Shown piece after piece: positions 44,935-52,571 of a stretch of DNA of 64,000 nt; positions within the stretch are counted from its first letter, which is position 1; each line of letters opens with the position of its first letter. The DNA comes from Pseudoxanthomonas sp. SE1 (GTDB taxonomy: Bacteria > Pseudomonadota > Gammaproteobacteria > Xanthomonadales > Xanthomonadaceae). The stretch is from positions 3,525,001-3,589,000 of the forward strand of contig NZ_CP113783.1 in the NCBI RefSeq assembly GCF_029542205.1, written 5' to 3'. The notes beneath the pieces were generated by a model, which worked only from the letters and a program-made list of their open reading frames with translations, was not told the origin of the DNA and ran no database searches. A program made the translations under genes and the position numbers.

Positions 44935-45516
44935 ATGAGACACGCGTTCGCGAACATCGCCTTCACCCCTGCGGTCCGCGACGTGCAGGCGCGCGACGGC
45001 AGCCGTGCGCAGTACGCGCGGGCCTTCGAATCCGGCGACGAGGTGCGCAATGCCGAACTCGGGGCCGACGAAGCCGCCTTCATCCATGCGCAGCGCAGCT
45101 TCTACATGGCCACCGTATCGGAAACGGGCTGGCCGTACGTGCAGCACCGCGGCGGCGCACCGGGCTTCCTGCGCGTGGTCGATGCGAAGACGCTGACCTT
45201 CACCGACCTGCCCGGCAACCGCCAGTTCATCAGCGTGGGCAACGTGGCACAGGACGACCGCGTGGCGTTGATCCTGATGGACTACACGCATCGCCAGCGC
45301 CTGAAGCTGCTGGGCCGGTTGAGCGTGGAAGAGTCACCGGGCGCGGGACGAACCGAACGCACGATGACGATCCACGTGGAAGCCTTCGACTGGAACTGTC
45401 CGAAGTACATTCCCGTGCGGTTCGAAGCGGAAGATGTGCAACGTGTACTGGACGAGCGCGACCGGCGGATTGCGGAACTGGAAGCGCAGCTGGCGGCGCT
45501 ACGCGGAACGCCGTAG
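44935..45516 (+). CDS. Pyridoxamine 5'-phosphate oxidase family flavoprotein
   Basis: A 193-aa FMN-binding split-barrel protein: FIHAQRSFYMATVSETGWPYVQHRGG, TDLPGNRQFISVGNVAQDDRVALILMDY and RLKLLGRL; the C-terminus ends in a coiled coil (ERDRRIAELEAQLAAL). It belongs to the PPOX-like/DUF2470-type group acting on flavin or F420-like cofactors rather than the true PdxH. GGGAG precedes ATG 44935. Confidence 0.85.
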   Translation: MRHAFANIAFTPAVRDVQARDGSRAQYARAFESGDEVRNAELGADEAAFIHAQRSFYMATVSETGWPYVQHRGGAPGFLRVVDAKTLTFTDLPGNRQFISVGNVAQDDRVALILMDYTHRQRLKLLGRLSVEESPGAGRTERTMTIHVEAFDWNCPKYIPVRFEAEDVQRVLDERDRRIAELEAQLAALRGTP

Positions 45517-45584
45517 GGCGGGCCCTGGCCCGCCGTTCGAGGGGTACGGATGGCGTGCGATGGCGGGCTTGAGCCCGCCCTACG
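45512..45584. repeat. Pair of family B palindromic repeats
   Basis: CGTAGGGCGGGCCCTGGCCC (45512-) and the related GGCGGGCTTGAGCCCGCC (45562-45579) followed by CTACG. The first element begins within the last codons of the PPOX gene (…GGAACGCCGTAG), so it supplies the stop codon. Confidence 0.8.
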
Positions 45585-45586
45585 CG

Positions 45587-46117
45587 CTAGCGCTTCCGAC
45601 GTGCCGACACTCCCACCAGGCAATGATCGCCGCGGCGCGCGTGCAGGAAAAGCAGCGTGCTGCCGGAGTCGCGGCGGTAGACAGGCTCGGGGAGACCGGC
45701 GTGGGGATGCCCCGGGAAATGAAGGCGCGCGTCGATGCGGCGCGCGAGTTCCGTTGCATCGATGCACGGCCCGCCGCGCAGCTTCGCGTAGGACCGATAG
45801 GGCTTTCCGGCGGCATCGACGCGCGTGTACGTCTCGTACACCGACACGCCGTCCCTGGTGGAGAAGGGGCGGCCATGGAAGTCCCAGTGCCCGTCGCCGG
45901 GGGCGGGCACCGTTGCGGGCAAGGACAGCGAGGCCAGCGCAGTCACTTCGTTGCCCGGTACGGTGACGCGCGTCAGCCATTCACTGCTGTGCAGGTGGCG
46001 CGCCGTACGCGCGCCGTCGAAATGGGTGCAAGCAACGCCGCCGATGCCGAGGGCCATGACCGCCGCGACGCGTATCGCGGACGGCCCGGTCCGTGGTGTC
46101 GCGACGGCGCGTCGCAT
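45587..46117 (-). CDS. Lipoprotein-like exported protein
   Basis: A 176-aa protein with an N-terminal hydrophobic stretch (IRVAAVMALGIGGVAC) ending in a lipobox-like GVAC. The mature domain has VTVPGNEVTALASLSLP, WDFHGRPFSTRDGVSVYETYTRVD and SGSTLLFLHARRGDHCLVGV. No family is recognised. It follows the FKBP gene (same strand, 10-base gap), so the two are probably one operon. Confidence 0.65.
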   Translation of the reverse strand: MRRAVATPRTGPSAIRVAAVMALGIGGVACTHFDGARTARHLHSSEWLTRVTVPGNEVTALASLSLPATVPAPGDGHWDFHGRPFSTRDGVSVYETYTRVDAAGKPYRSYAKLRGGPCIDATELARRIDARLHFPGHPHAGLPEPVYRRDSGSTLLFLHARRGDHCLVGVSARRKR

Positions 46118-46127
46118 CGTGCGTCCC

Positions 46128-46481
46128 TCAGGTGCCCAGCAGTTCGACGTCGAACTTCAGCGTCGCGTTCGGCGGGATGACGCCGCCGGCGCCGCGGGCG
46201 CCGTAGCCGAGATTGGCGGGGATGATGAGGGTGCGCTGGCCGCCGACCTTCATGCCCTGCACGCCTTCGTCCCAGCCCTTGATGACCATGCCGCCGCCAA
46301 GGGGAAAGATGAAGGGTTCGCCGCGGTCCTTGCTGGAGTCGAACTTGGCGCCCTGCGCGCCGTTCTCGTACAGCCAGCCGGTGTAGTGCACGGTGACATT
46401 GCTGCCGGGCTTGGCCTCGACGCCGCTGCCGACGACGGTGTCTTCGAATTGCAGGCCGGAAGCGGTGGTGGTGAATGCCAT
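46128..46481 (-). CDS. FKBP-type peptidyl-prolyl cis-trans isomerase
   Basis: A 117-aa single-domain FKBP without signal peptide. Active-site residues are visible in VTVHYTGWLYENG, FDSSKDRGEPFIFPLGGGMVIKGWDEGVQGMKVGGQRTLIIPANLGYG and the C-terminal LKFDVELL. It catalyses prolyl isomerisation in the cytosol and assists folding. The lipoprotein gene lies ten bases after its stop. Confidence 0.95.
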   Translation of the reverse strand: MAFTTTASGLQFEDTVVGSGVEAKPGSNVTVHYTGWLYENGAQGAKFDSSKDRGEPFIFPLGGGMVIKGWDEGVQGMKVGGQRTLIIPANLGYGARGAGGVIPPNATLKFDVELLGT

Positions 46482-46593
46482 GATGGGTTCCTTGTAGGGA
46501 GTCTCGTGGGCCGTAGTTTATCGCTCTGGTGGTCCGCGCGATGAAAGAAGGCGGCACATAGGACGGTCCCTGATGCGGTCTGCGCAAACAGAA

Positions 46594-46617
46594 AATGGCG
46601 AGCCGAAGCTCGCCATT
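46594..46617 (-). terminator. Terminator of the beta-helix gene
   Basis: A 10-bp stem AATGGCGAGC/GCTCGCCATT with a CGAA loop; on the minus strand it is followed by TTCTGTTTG. It lies 92 bases after the stop of the beta-helix gene. Confidence 0.78.
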
Positions 46618-46708
46618 CTGCTGCATGTCTTTCGGATCCGGCGTCGGGTCCAAAGCCCCTGGGGGACCGGACCCGTTCCACGTAAGGCACGCCCCCCGTT
46701 ACGCTGGC

Positions 46709-48103
46709 TCAGGGAGCATCAAAAATGTTGTCGCCGATGATCGATCCCGCGCCGGACGCGATGGTGTATGCGCTATAGCGAAAGGTATTCATCTTCACGA
46801 TATTGCAGACACTATTCACTTCGTTGACGTAGACATCGTAGTCGGCACCTGTTCGGGCGACATTGCTTTCGAAATGATTTCCGATGATCTTGCTCGACCT
46901 GAGGTAGCCATTGGTTCGCAGATCGCTGCGGAAGTTGTCGCGGAACGTATTGCCGTCCACGGTGATCCTGGTACTGGCGCCTGCCAACGTGGCGACGGAG
47001 GCGGGAGACGGACCCGTTTGGAGCAGGCCGATGTCGCAGCTCACGAACGAGCAGCCACTGATCTTTCCTTTGCTGCAATCGTCCAGGAACAAACCGGCCC
47101 GCCCGTTGAGCTTGGAGCTGGAGGACAGGTACATGGCCTCGACGCTGAAATCCTGCACGTTACTCAAGCGAAGCGCCGCCCCGCTTGTGGCAGACCCGCC
47201 GTCGCAGCCGCCCTTCGCGATATAGACCGACTGCCAACCGTTCACCCGGATGTCGTCGCCGGAGGCATTGACGCTGACGCAGCTGTCGATGATCAGAGTA
47301 TTGGAAATGCCGTCGGAAACGACCTGTCCCTGCGCCAGGCCTCGAACATCGTCGGCGTCGATCCAGCTGACATTGTTAAGTGCGAGACATTCGGAGAAGT
47401 AATGGAACGAGGAATCCCGGTCCATCCTGTGGCCGATATTGTTGTTCCAGTAATAGCACCCCTGGAACCTCGCCTTGCCTACGAAACGCGTCCATACCGC
47501 GCTGTCGTATCCGATGAAGGTGCAGTCGAAGCAATTCAACACGTTGTTGTGATAGATCTGGCTGTAGCCCCAGAACTGGATCGCAGCGCCTCCCGGCGTC
47601 TTGGCATGACCGAGCTCCTGCAGCGTCAGGTTACGGAGGGTCAGCACCGAGGCGGACTGTGTCGTCGCTGCACTTCTCATGTAGCGGAACGCAGGCAATC
47701 CATGGTTCCGCGTCCTGAAGATGGACCGCCGGCCGTTCTCGCCAGCGAATTCGATATCCACCCCCTCGGGAATCGTGACGGAATCGTGCAGGTAATACTC
47801 CTTCGCCAGAAGCCAGATGGTCCCACCACCTTTTGACACGAGGTGTTGAATGGCTGCATTCACGGCAACTGTGTCGTCAGTCACCGCATTGCCTACCGCA
47901 CCGAAGTCTTCCAGCGTCACGCGTTCGCGTAGCTTGTCCTGCGCGGTACGCACGATCGCACTCGGGTCACTCTGCTGGTAACTGACATCATCTGCGCTGA
48001 TGATTGACTGTGCCTTGGTGCTGGGTGCCGCCGACGCGAATAACGTAGCCGCTGCGGCCGCCCCACCACCCGCTGAGATCCACTTCCTGCGTTCCTTGTC
48101 CAT
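46709..48103 (-). CDS. Tat-exported parallel beta-helix protein (pectate-lyase-3/tailspike-like)
   Basis: A 464-aa protein. The N-terminus has a twin-arginine signal (RRKW at 5-8, then a Gly/Ala-rich core). The helix starts with the pectate_lyase_3 signature VTLEDFGAVGNAVTDDTVAVNAAIQ near residue 60 and continues with right-handed coils rich in Asn and Ser (SKIIGNHF, GNTFRDNF). It probably binds or cleaves a polysaccharide. AAGGAGA precedes ATG 48103. Base composition is visibly lower in GC than the neighbours, a sign of transfer. No glycan genes are adjacent. Confidence 0.8.
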   Translation of the reverse strand: MDKERRKWISAGGGAAAAATLFASAAPSTKAQSIISADDVSYQQSDPSAIVRTAQDKLRERVTLEDFGAVGNAVTDDTVAVNAAIQHLVSKGGGTIWLLAKEYYLHDSVTIPEGVDIEFAGENGRRSIFRTRNHGLPAFRYMRSAATTQSASVLTLRNLTLQELGHAKTPGGAAIQFWGYSQIYHNNVLNCFDCTFIGYDSAVWTRFVGKARFQGCYYWNNNIGHRMDRDSSFHYFSECLALNNVSWIDADDVRGLAQGQVVSDGISNTLIIDSCVSVNASGDDIRVNGWQSVYIAKGGCDGGSATSGAALRLSNVQDFSVEAMYLSSSSKLNGRAGLFLDDCSKGKISGCSFVSCDIGLLQTGPSPASVATLAGASTRITVDGNTFRDNFRSDLRTNGYLRSSKIIGNHFESNVARTGADYDVYVNEVNSVCNIVKMNTFRYSAYTIASGAGSIIGDNIFDAP

Positions 48104-48312
48104 CTGGGTTCTCCTTACTTCTGGTCCATGGTGATTTGGAATTTTCGGCCGCATTACGAATGGCCGGCCTCATCTTATCGACGACGTCCGCATTTTTGAT
48201 GTCCTACGCCTACGCGATCCATGGCGGACCCCGGATGCACAGTGCTTACCTTGGTCCGCCGGGAGAATCCTTGCGTTTGTCTTTGGCCGATGAGCAGCGG
48301 CAGGCGAGACAA

Positions 48313-48343
48313 GAAAAAAGGCGAGCCGAGGCTCGCCCTTCTT
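48313..48343 (-). terminator. Terminator after the 48360 gene
   Basis: Stem GGCGAGC/GCTCGCC (48320-48337, inner bases CGAG) flanked on the minus strand by TTTTTTCTT. It is downstream of the minus-strand gene ending at 48360 and resembles the hairpin at 46594. Confidence 0.8.
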
Positions 48344-48359
48344 CTGCAAGACGCTGCAC

Positions 48360-48827
48360 TCACACCGCCGGCTCAGGCTCCTGCCTGCGCTTGCGATTGA
48401 ACCGGGCGCCCAGCGCCTCCTTCAACGTGTCCAGGCCATCGCCGCGGCCGGCTACCTTGAGGTGGGCGTAGCCTTCGAGGGAGGCGACCATCAGGTCGCT
48501 GCCGAGGGCCATTTCGCTGTCGATCATGCGGTCGTAGACGCGTTGCAGGCGGGCGAGCAGTGGGCGCAGGGCGTCGAGGGCGGCCAGGTCGGCGCGGTAT
48601 TCGTCCACGTCGAAGTTGCGCGGCAGTACGTCGGGGTGTTTGCCCAGGGTGATGACGGCCTGGCGGCAGAAGGCTTCGGACTTGTCGCCCATCTTGGTCA
48701 GTTCGCGGCGCTCGTCGGGGGTCAGGCCGATCAGGCCGGTGAGGTGCTGCTCCAGGGTGGCGATGGCGCCTTCGACGGCGGCCAGGTCGTCGTCGTTGAG
48801 GCGCAGGGAGATGCGGTTCTGGGTCAT
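48360..48827 (-). CDS. Hypothetical helical protein (155 aa)
   Basis: A soluble all-helical protein: NRISLRLNDDDLAAVEGAIATLEQHLTGLIGLTPDERRELTKMGDKSEAFCRQAV, then LGKHPDVLPRNFDVDEYRADLAALDALRPLLARLQRVYDRMIDSEMALGSD; the end is basic (RFNRKRRQEPEPAV). GGAG precedes ATG 48827. The pattern is seen in conserved hypothetical proteins of several bacterial phyla; I know of no function. Confidence 0.7.
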   Translation of the reverse strand: MTQNRISLRLNDDDLAAVEGAIATLEQHLTGLIGLTPDERRELTKMGDKSEAFCRQAVITLGKHPDVLPRNFDVDEYRADLAALDALRPLLARLQRVYDRMIDSEMALGSDLMVASLEGYAHLKVAGRGDGLDTLKEALGARFNRKRRQEPEPAV

Positions 48828-48934
48828 GTTCACTCCATTGATCACATTGAAAGGACACGTCGGCGTTCATCGCCGACGACCGCAGCCTAGCGTGCAGCGC
48901 GCGGGATTGCCTCTCACAAATGCGGGGCGCGGGA

Positions 48935-49275
48935 CATGCAAGATGGAGCACGGAATGCCAACGATGGGGCGCGGAAAGCCATCGATGGCTTCCGGAATGT
49001 GAGGTCTGGAGCTCGGAGCCTTGCAGATGGCTTTCGGAAAGCCAGGGTATGGCTCCCGGAAAGCGATCGATGGGTCTTTGAAAGCGATCGATGGCTTTCA
49101 ATGTGAGAGCGACGGCGCTCGGAATGCCATCGATGGGTTTAGGAGAGCGATCGATGGCTCTCGGAAAGCCATCGATGGCATGGGGGAGCCCGGCGTCTGG
49201 GATTCGGAGCTCGATCGATGGGGCTCAGCGCTCCATCGATGGGGCTCAATGTGAGAGCGATGGGGCTTGGAATGC
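48935..49275. repeat. 21-bp minisatellite with ATCGAT dyad core
   Basis: An imperfect tandem array with consensus GGAAAGCCATCGATGGCTCTC. ATCGATGG occurs at 48981, 49066, 49087, 49129, 49150, 49171, 49214 and 49235; spacing is 21 bp or a multiple, with one 43-bp step. The core is self-complementary (CCATCGATGG). As the period is a multiple of three, a heptapeptide repeat (RKAIDGS-like) can be read on the plus strand, but stops and indels interrupt it and no start is convincing. It fills the gap upstream of the 48827 start. Confidence 0.88.
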
Positions 49276-49283
49276 CATCTCGT

Positions 49284-49308
49284 GCGTAGGGTGGGCCCTG
49301 GCCCACCG
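49284..49308. repeat. Family B palindromic repeat
   Basis: GCGTAGGGTGGGCCCTGGCC plus its inverse half, directly after the minisatellite and six bases before the end of the next minus-strand gene. Confidence 0.8.
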
Positions 49309-49314
49309 TGCGCG

Positions 49315-49734
49315 TCACGTGCGGCGGGGCGCGAACCAGCGACGGACCGAAGGCAGGAAGAGCATCGCCGCGACGGCGATACGCAGGAAGGAGGCCAGCG
49401 TAGCTATCCATTGCGCGCCCCATATGCCGCGCCGTAGCAGCGTCAGCAGGACGAAGGCGGAAAGCACCGTGGTCATCACCAACCACACTCTCGCCCATTG
49501 CCACCGACGCCATAGCGCGAAGCACATGGCGACGCAGTAAGCGCCATTGATCGAGGCTACCGGAAGGAACAATCCGATATCTCCGGATGAACCTCGCCAG
49601 AGCGAAAGCATTTCAAGCACGTAGTGCGTCAGATAGCACGCCAGCGTGGCCCGCAATGCGGGAGGCATCGCAGGGCTGCTGGTTGGTGGAAACGTCGCGG
49701 TGGGCGCTTGGTACGGATTGGGTGATTCGCTCAT
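49315..49734 (-). CDS. Small integral membrane protein of unknown function
   Basis: A 139-aa protein beginning MSESPNPYQAPTAT (a Pro-rich cytosolic head ending NPYQAP, common in small membrane proteins) followed by about four hydrophobic helices (LACYLTHYVLEMLSLW; GLFLPVASINGAYCVAMCFALW; WARVWLVMTTVLSAFVLLTLL; LRIAVAAMLFLPSV). Its ATG overlaps the stop of the upstream gene as ATGA, so the two are translationally coupled. Confidence 0.7.
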   Translation of the reverse strand: MSESPNPYQAPTATFPPTSSPAMPPALRATLACYLTHYVLEMLSLWRGSSGDIGLFLPVASINGAYCVAMCFALWRRWQWARVWLVMTTVLSAFVLLTLLRRGIWGAQWIATLASFLRIAVAAMLFLPSVRRWFAPRRT

Positions 49735-50411
49735 CCCGCCACCGTTTGCGATCCCGCTTTCATCTTCAGCGCTTCGGACAGCAGGGATTCGTAGAGTTGC
49801 AGCCGTATGCGCATCAGCGTGGCCAGGGTGATGATGAGCCACAGCAAGATCAGAAGGACTGCGACCAGCACCTCCCAGAGGGGCATGTCGAGAATGTCGC
49901 CGACGTTGCGCAGGAAGAGATAGGCCGCCGCCATCGCCGGCAGAATGCCGAGACGGTCAAGACCGCCCGCCAGCAGGCCTATCTTCGCCATCAGTTGGCG
50001 CTGGGTCAGCGCGACCATCCTCTGGCATCCACTCAAGGCGTGCACCGGCTGCTGGCACAGCCACGCGATGATCGCCTCGAATTCCGGGCGATCGTGGTCC
50101 AGTTGCTCCACCTGTTCCCTCCGCCAGTTCCACATGGTCATGCCCAGCGTCCAGACGTGCCGGACGAAGACCGGCAGCCATGCCACCACCATGATGGCGA
50201 AAGCGATCTGCACCAGGGTCAGCATCCAGGGCGCCGCGGGAAGGATGCGCACGAGGATCAGCGGAATGAGTGCAAGGACGCATCCCACACCACCGACCAT
50301 GTTGGCGACGCGGTAGAGCGGAGGGGTATTGAGGATGGCCGAGGGGCCGTCCGGTACGGCGCGCAGGCGGCGCTCCAGTTCGGCGAAGCTCAGCGTGTCA
50401 TTGGTTGGCAT
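49731..50411 (-). CDS. Multi-pass membrane protein with a soluble helical insert
   Basis: A 226-aa protein: soluble head (FAELERRLRAVPDGPSA), helices at about 42-62 and 66-88, a charged cytosolic segment (RREQVEQLDHDRPEFEAIIAWLCQQPVHALSGCQRMVALTQRQLMAKIGLL), then helices at about 155-172 and 178-200. No family recognised. Coupled to the 49734 gene and 23 bases after the zinc-ribbon gene. Confidence 0.7.
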   Translation of the reverse strand: MPTNDTLSFAELERRLRAVPDGPSAILNTPPLYRVANMVGGVGCVLALIPLILVRILPAAPWMLTLVQIAFAIMVVAWLPVFVRHVWTLGMTMWNWRREQVEQLDHDRPEFEAIIAWLCQQPVHALSGCQRMVALTQRQLMAKIGLLAGGLDRLGILPAMAAAYLFLRNVGDILDMPLWEVLVAVLLILLWLIITLATLMRIRLQLYESLLSEALKMKAGSQTVAG

Positions 50412-50434
50412 GCCACGGTTCCTTGTGGGGGTGG

Positions 50435-50758
50435 TCAGGTGCGCGGAGGTATCACGGGCTCGTCGAAGCTGGTGCCGCAGCCGGCGCAGTAGTTCGTGCG
50501 GCGGAAGGAGCCGGAGGGTCGCAGGCTGAGCCAGGTGGTGTAGCCACCCACGGCGCTCTTGCAGCGTGGGCACGCGATGCTGCGCGAGAGGACCACGCAT
50601 GCCACGTAGCCCAGTACGAAAACCAAAGCGGCGGCGCTGTAGATGGCGTGCCCCCAGATGCCGTGGGCCAGGGTCAACCCGGCGGCCAACACGAGGCAGG
50701 CGGTGCCGATGCCGAGGTAGCGCGCTTTTCGCTGGCGCAGGTAATCGCGGATGGTCAT
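50435..50758 (-). CDS. Membrane protein with C-terminal zinc ribbon
   Basis: A 107-aa protein: basic N-terminus (MTIRDYLRQRKARYLG), two hydrophobic helices (about 15-35 and 38-58) and a zinc-ribbon-like tail with IACPRCKSAVGG and YCAGCGTSFDEP (CxxC...CxxC). It is the first gene of a three-gene minus-strand cluster with the 50411 and 49734 genes. Function is unknown. Confidence 0.7.
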   Translation of the reverse strand: MTIRDYLRQRKARYLGIGTACLVLAAGLTLAHGIWGHAIYSAAALVFVLGYVACVVLSRSIACPRCKSAVGGYTTWLSLRPSGSFRRTNYCAGCGTSFDEPVIPPRT

Positions 50759-50860
50759 GCCCTTCCCCAAGGCCGATGCGCAAGGACTATGCCATGCGCG
50801 GCCTCCTCCGTCAGGCCGTCACGCTAGCGACAACAGAGTCGGCGGCAGCCATGAAACGCG

Positions 50861-50945
50861 TACCCCGGGTAAGGCCGAAGGCCGCACCCGGGGATCGGAA
50901 CAGTTCCGTGTAATGCGCCCCGGGTGCGCTGTGCTTACCCGGGCT
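50861..50945. repeat. CCCGGGT-type palindromic repeat pair
   Basis: Two imperfect dyads, TACCCCGGGTAAGGCCGAAG... (50861-50894) and CGCCCCGGGTGCGCTG... (50916-50945), related to each other in inverted order (CCCGGGTAAG against CTTACCCGGG). They lie between two minus-strand genes and may act as a terminator-like structure. Confidence 0.65.
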
Positions 50946-50959
50946 ACGCTGGCTCCGCG

Positions 50960-51895
50960 CTACTCGAACAGCTTGGTGGAATCCTCGACGAAGACGAAGC
51001 GGCTCAGCACCCAGCCCTGGGTGCCGCGGTACCAGACGAAGTACCAGACGATGGCGTGTTCGTCGAAACGGTGGAGGAAGATCGTGCGTATCAGGGAGTC
51101 GCCCATTGTGTCGTTGCGCAGCAACTCGTAGCCGGTGCTCTTTCCGAACCGGGCGCCCCAGGTGTCCTGGTGGGTCTTCACCTGCTTGTTGAAGTCGTCC
51201 ATCTGCGCCTTCGTCACCAGGGCGTGCGGTAGCGCCAGGTCAAAGCCTTCGGCGGGATTGCCCGCCACGATGAACTGCATGATGCGGTCGGACAGCGCCA
51301 CGGCCGCGTCGGCCGAAGGCAGTGCCCGTGCCGCTCCCACGACGCGCTCCTGTCCCGCCGGTGGCGCCCTGCGGGCGACCAGCGCGGCGATCTTCTCGCC
51401 GAAGATGGCGGTGGACTGCTCGCTTTCCACTCTGGGTTCGGTCACGCGGTTGGAGGCGATGTTGGCCGCTTGGGTGGCCTTGACGAATCGCTGGCCCAGC
51501 TCGGTCGCATAGAACGCCACCAGCGCCTCCGCATCGGCAGGGAGGAGACTGTCCTCCAGTGCATGCGCGAACGCTGCCTTCGCTTCAGCCTGGTCGTAGT
51601 CGCAGTAGCTCGCCATCATCGCGTTGTAAGCGGCTTCGGCCTCGGCGAACTCCGGCTCGCCGCGCTGGATGCCGCCGAGCAGCTGTGGGTTGGTCTTGAT
51701 GGCCGAGTCGAGGTCGTACCTCGCCATCTTCTCGTGGCAGATCATGATGCCGTCTTCGAAGGTCTTGTCGAACGCCAAGGCCTCCGTCACACGCATGCCG
51801 TGCGAGGGCTCAGCCGCCTGCGCGGACGCCGCCGTGGTGGCGGCCAGCAGGCACGCCGTCATCGCGCATGCGCGCGTCATTCCTTGCTTGACCAT
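50960..51895 (-). CDS. Exported DUF2059-like protein
   Basis: A 311-aa secreted protein. The signal peptide (MTRACAMTACLLAATTAASAQA) lies just after MVKQG. The middle has ALEDSLLPADAEALVAFYATELGQRFVKATQAAN, close to the DUF2059 signature seen at 5241-5768. The C-terminal third (HRFDEHAIVWYFVWYRGTQGWVLSRFVFVED) is beta-rich and differs from simple DUF2059 proteins. Function is unknown. Confidence 0.65.
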   Translation of the reverse strand: MVKQGMTRACAMTACLLAATTAASAQAAEPSHGMRVTEALAFDKTFEDGIMICHEKMARYDLDSAIKTNPQLLGGIQRGEPEFAEAEAAYNAMMASYCDYDQAEAKAAFAHALEDSLLPADAEALVAFYATELGQRFVKATQAANIASNRVTEPRVESEQSTAIFGEKIAALVARRAPPAGQERVVGAARALPSADAAVALSDRIMQFIVAGNPAEGFDLALPHALVTKAQMDDFNKQVKTHQDTWGARFGKSTGYELLRNDTMGDSLIRTIFLHRFDEHAIVWYFVWYRGTQGWVLSRFVFVEDSTKLFE

Positions 51896-52011
51896 GTGTC
51901 CCCTTGCCGTGTGCAGGGAGAGGCCGGGTGCGGCGTCTCCGTGATGCGTGCGTTTGCGGGCGCAGACCCCATTGCGCCCGCGGGAGACTATGCCATGCCG
52001 GGCGTGCAGCG

Positions 52012-52230
52012 TCAGGCGGTGACGGCGGCGACGATGTGGTCGGCGGTGTCGGCGAGGTGGGTGAAGCAGTGGGCCAGGCCGGCGCGGGGGAGGATGAGGT
52101 CGTCGGGGTTCTGGTGTTCGGGGGTGCTGAGCTGGGCCAGCAGGTGCAGGTGGTCGCGCAGGGCCTGCAGTTCGGCGTGGGCTTCGATGGGCAGGTGGTA
52201 GCCGGGGTCGGCGGGCGTTGCGTGCTTCAT
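52012..52230 (-). CDS. XAC0095-like small protein
   Basis: A 72-aa helical protein: PGYHLPIEAHAELQALRDHLHLLAQLS, then LPRAGLAHCFTHLADTADHIVAAV. The pattern (YxLPxxA...LRDHLxLxAxL...CF...A) recalls the Xanthomonas XAC0095-like family. GAAGGATTCGCC precedes ATG 52230. Function is unknown. It is the last chromosomal-composition gene before the AT-richer island. Confidence 0.62.
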   Translation of the reverse strand: MKHATPADPGYHLPIEAHAELQALRDHLHLLAQLSTPEHQNPDDLILPRAGLAHCFTHLADTADHIVAAVTA

Positions 52231-52571
52231 GGCGAATCCTTCCGCGTGCGTGGTGCAAGGCGTGCCTGCGGGCGCGGCGTGCGCCCGCAGGGTGTCGGGA
52301 GGGTCGAAGCTGCAATCAGCCAGCCGGGCGTATTTCCCCGAAGGGTGTTCTATTCCGCCACCCTCCCGACGTAGAACGGACTGCGTCGGAAGTGCCCGAT
52401 GCATTGGGCATAAGAAACCCGCCTGAGTTGCCGGGGCGGGTGCCGCTGATTGCCGGAGATTCGACGCTCCTTGGAGGCAAGTTTGCTTCGGGGATGGCGG
52501 GGTGTCTATTTACATTTTGCACTCAGAGAACAATCACCTTAAAGTCCTATGAACTCGGGGGAGCAAGAAAG
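52231..52571. other. Left boundary region of the AT-richer island
   Basis: A 341-bp gap in which composition changes from high GC (to about 52490) to markedly lower GC. No integrase, tRNA or clear direct repeat marks the junction. The promoter of the 52572 gene must lie in the last 100 bases. Confidence 0.5.

Noticed and set aside
48136..48471. A plus-strand frame between the beta-helix gene and the 48360 gene.
   Set aside because: TTG start without ribosome site; it runs through a terminator hairpin and is antisense to a better gene.
48935..49275. CRISPR-like short repeats or a heptapeptide-repeat protein.
   Set aside because: The 21-bp units are contiguous with no spacers, and the reading frame is broken by stops and a 43-bp step.
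50960..52315. A longer start for the 50960 gene extending to 52315.
   Set aside because: The extension is Arg/Pro-rich and overlaps the XAC0095-like gene; a signal peptide begins shortly after 51895.
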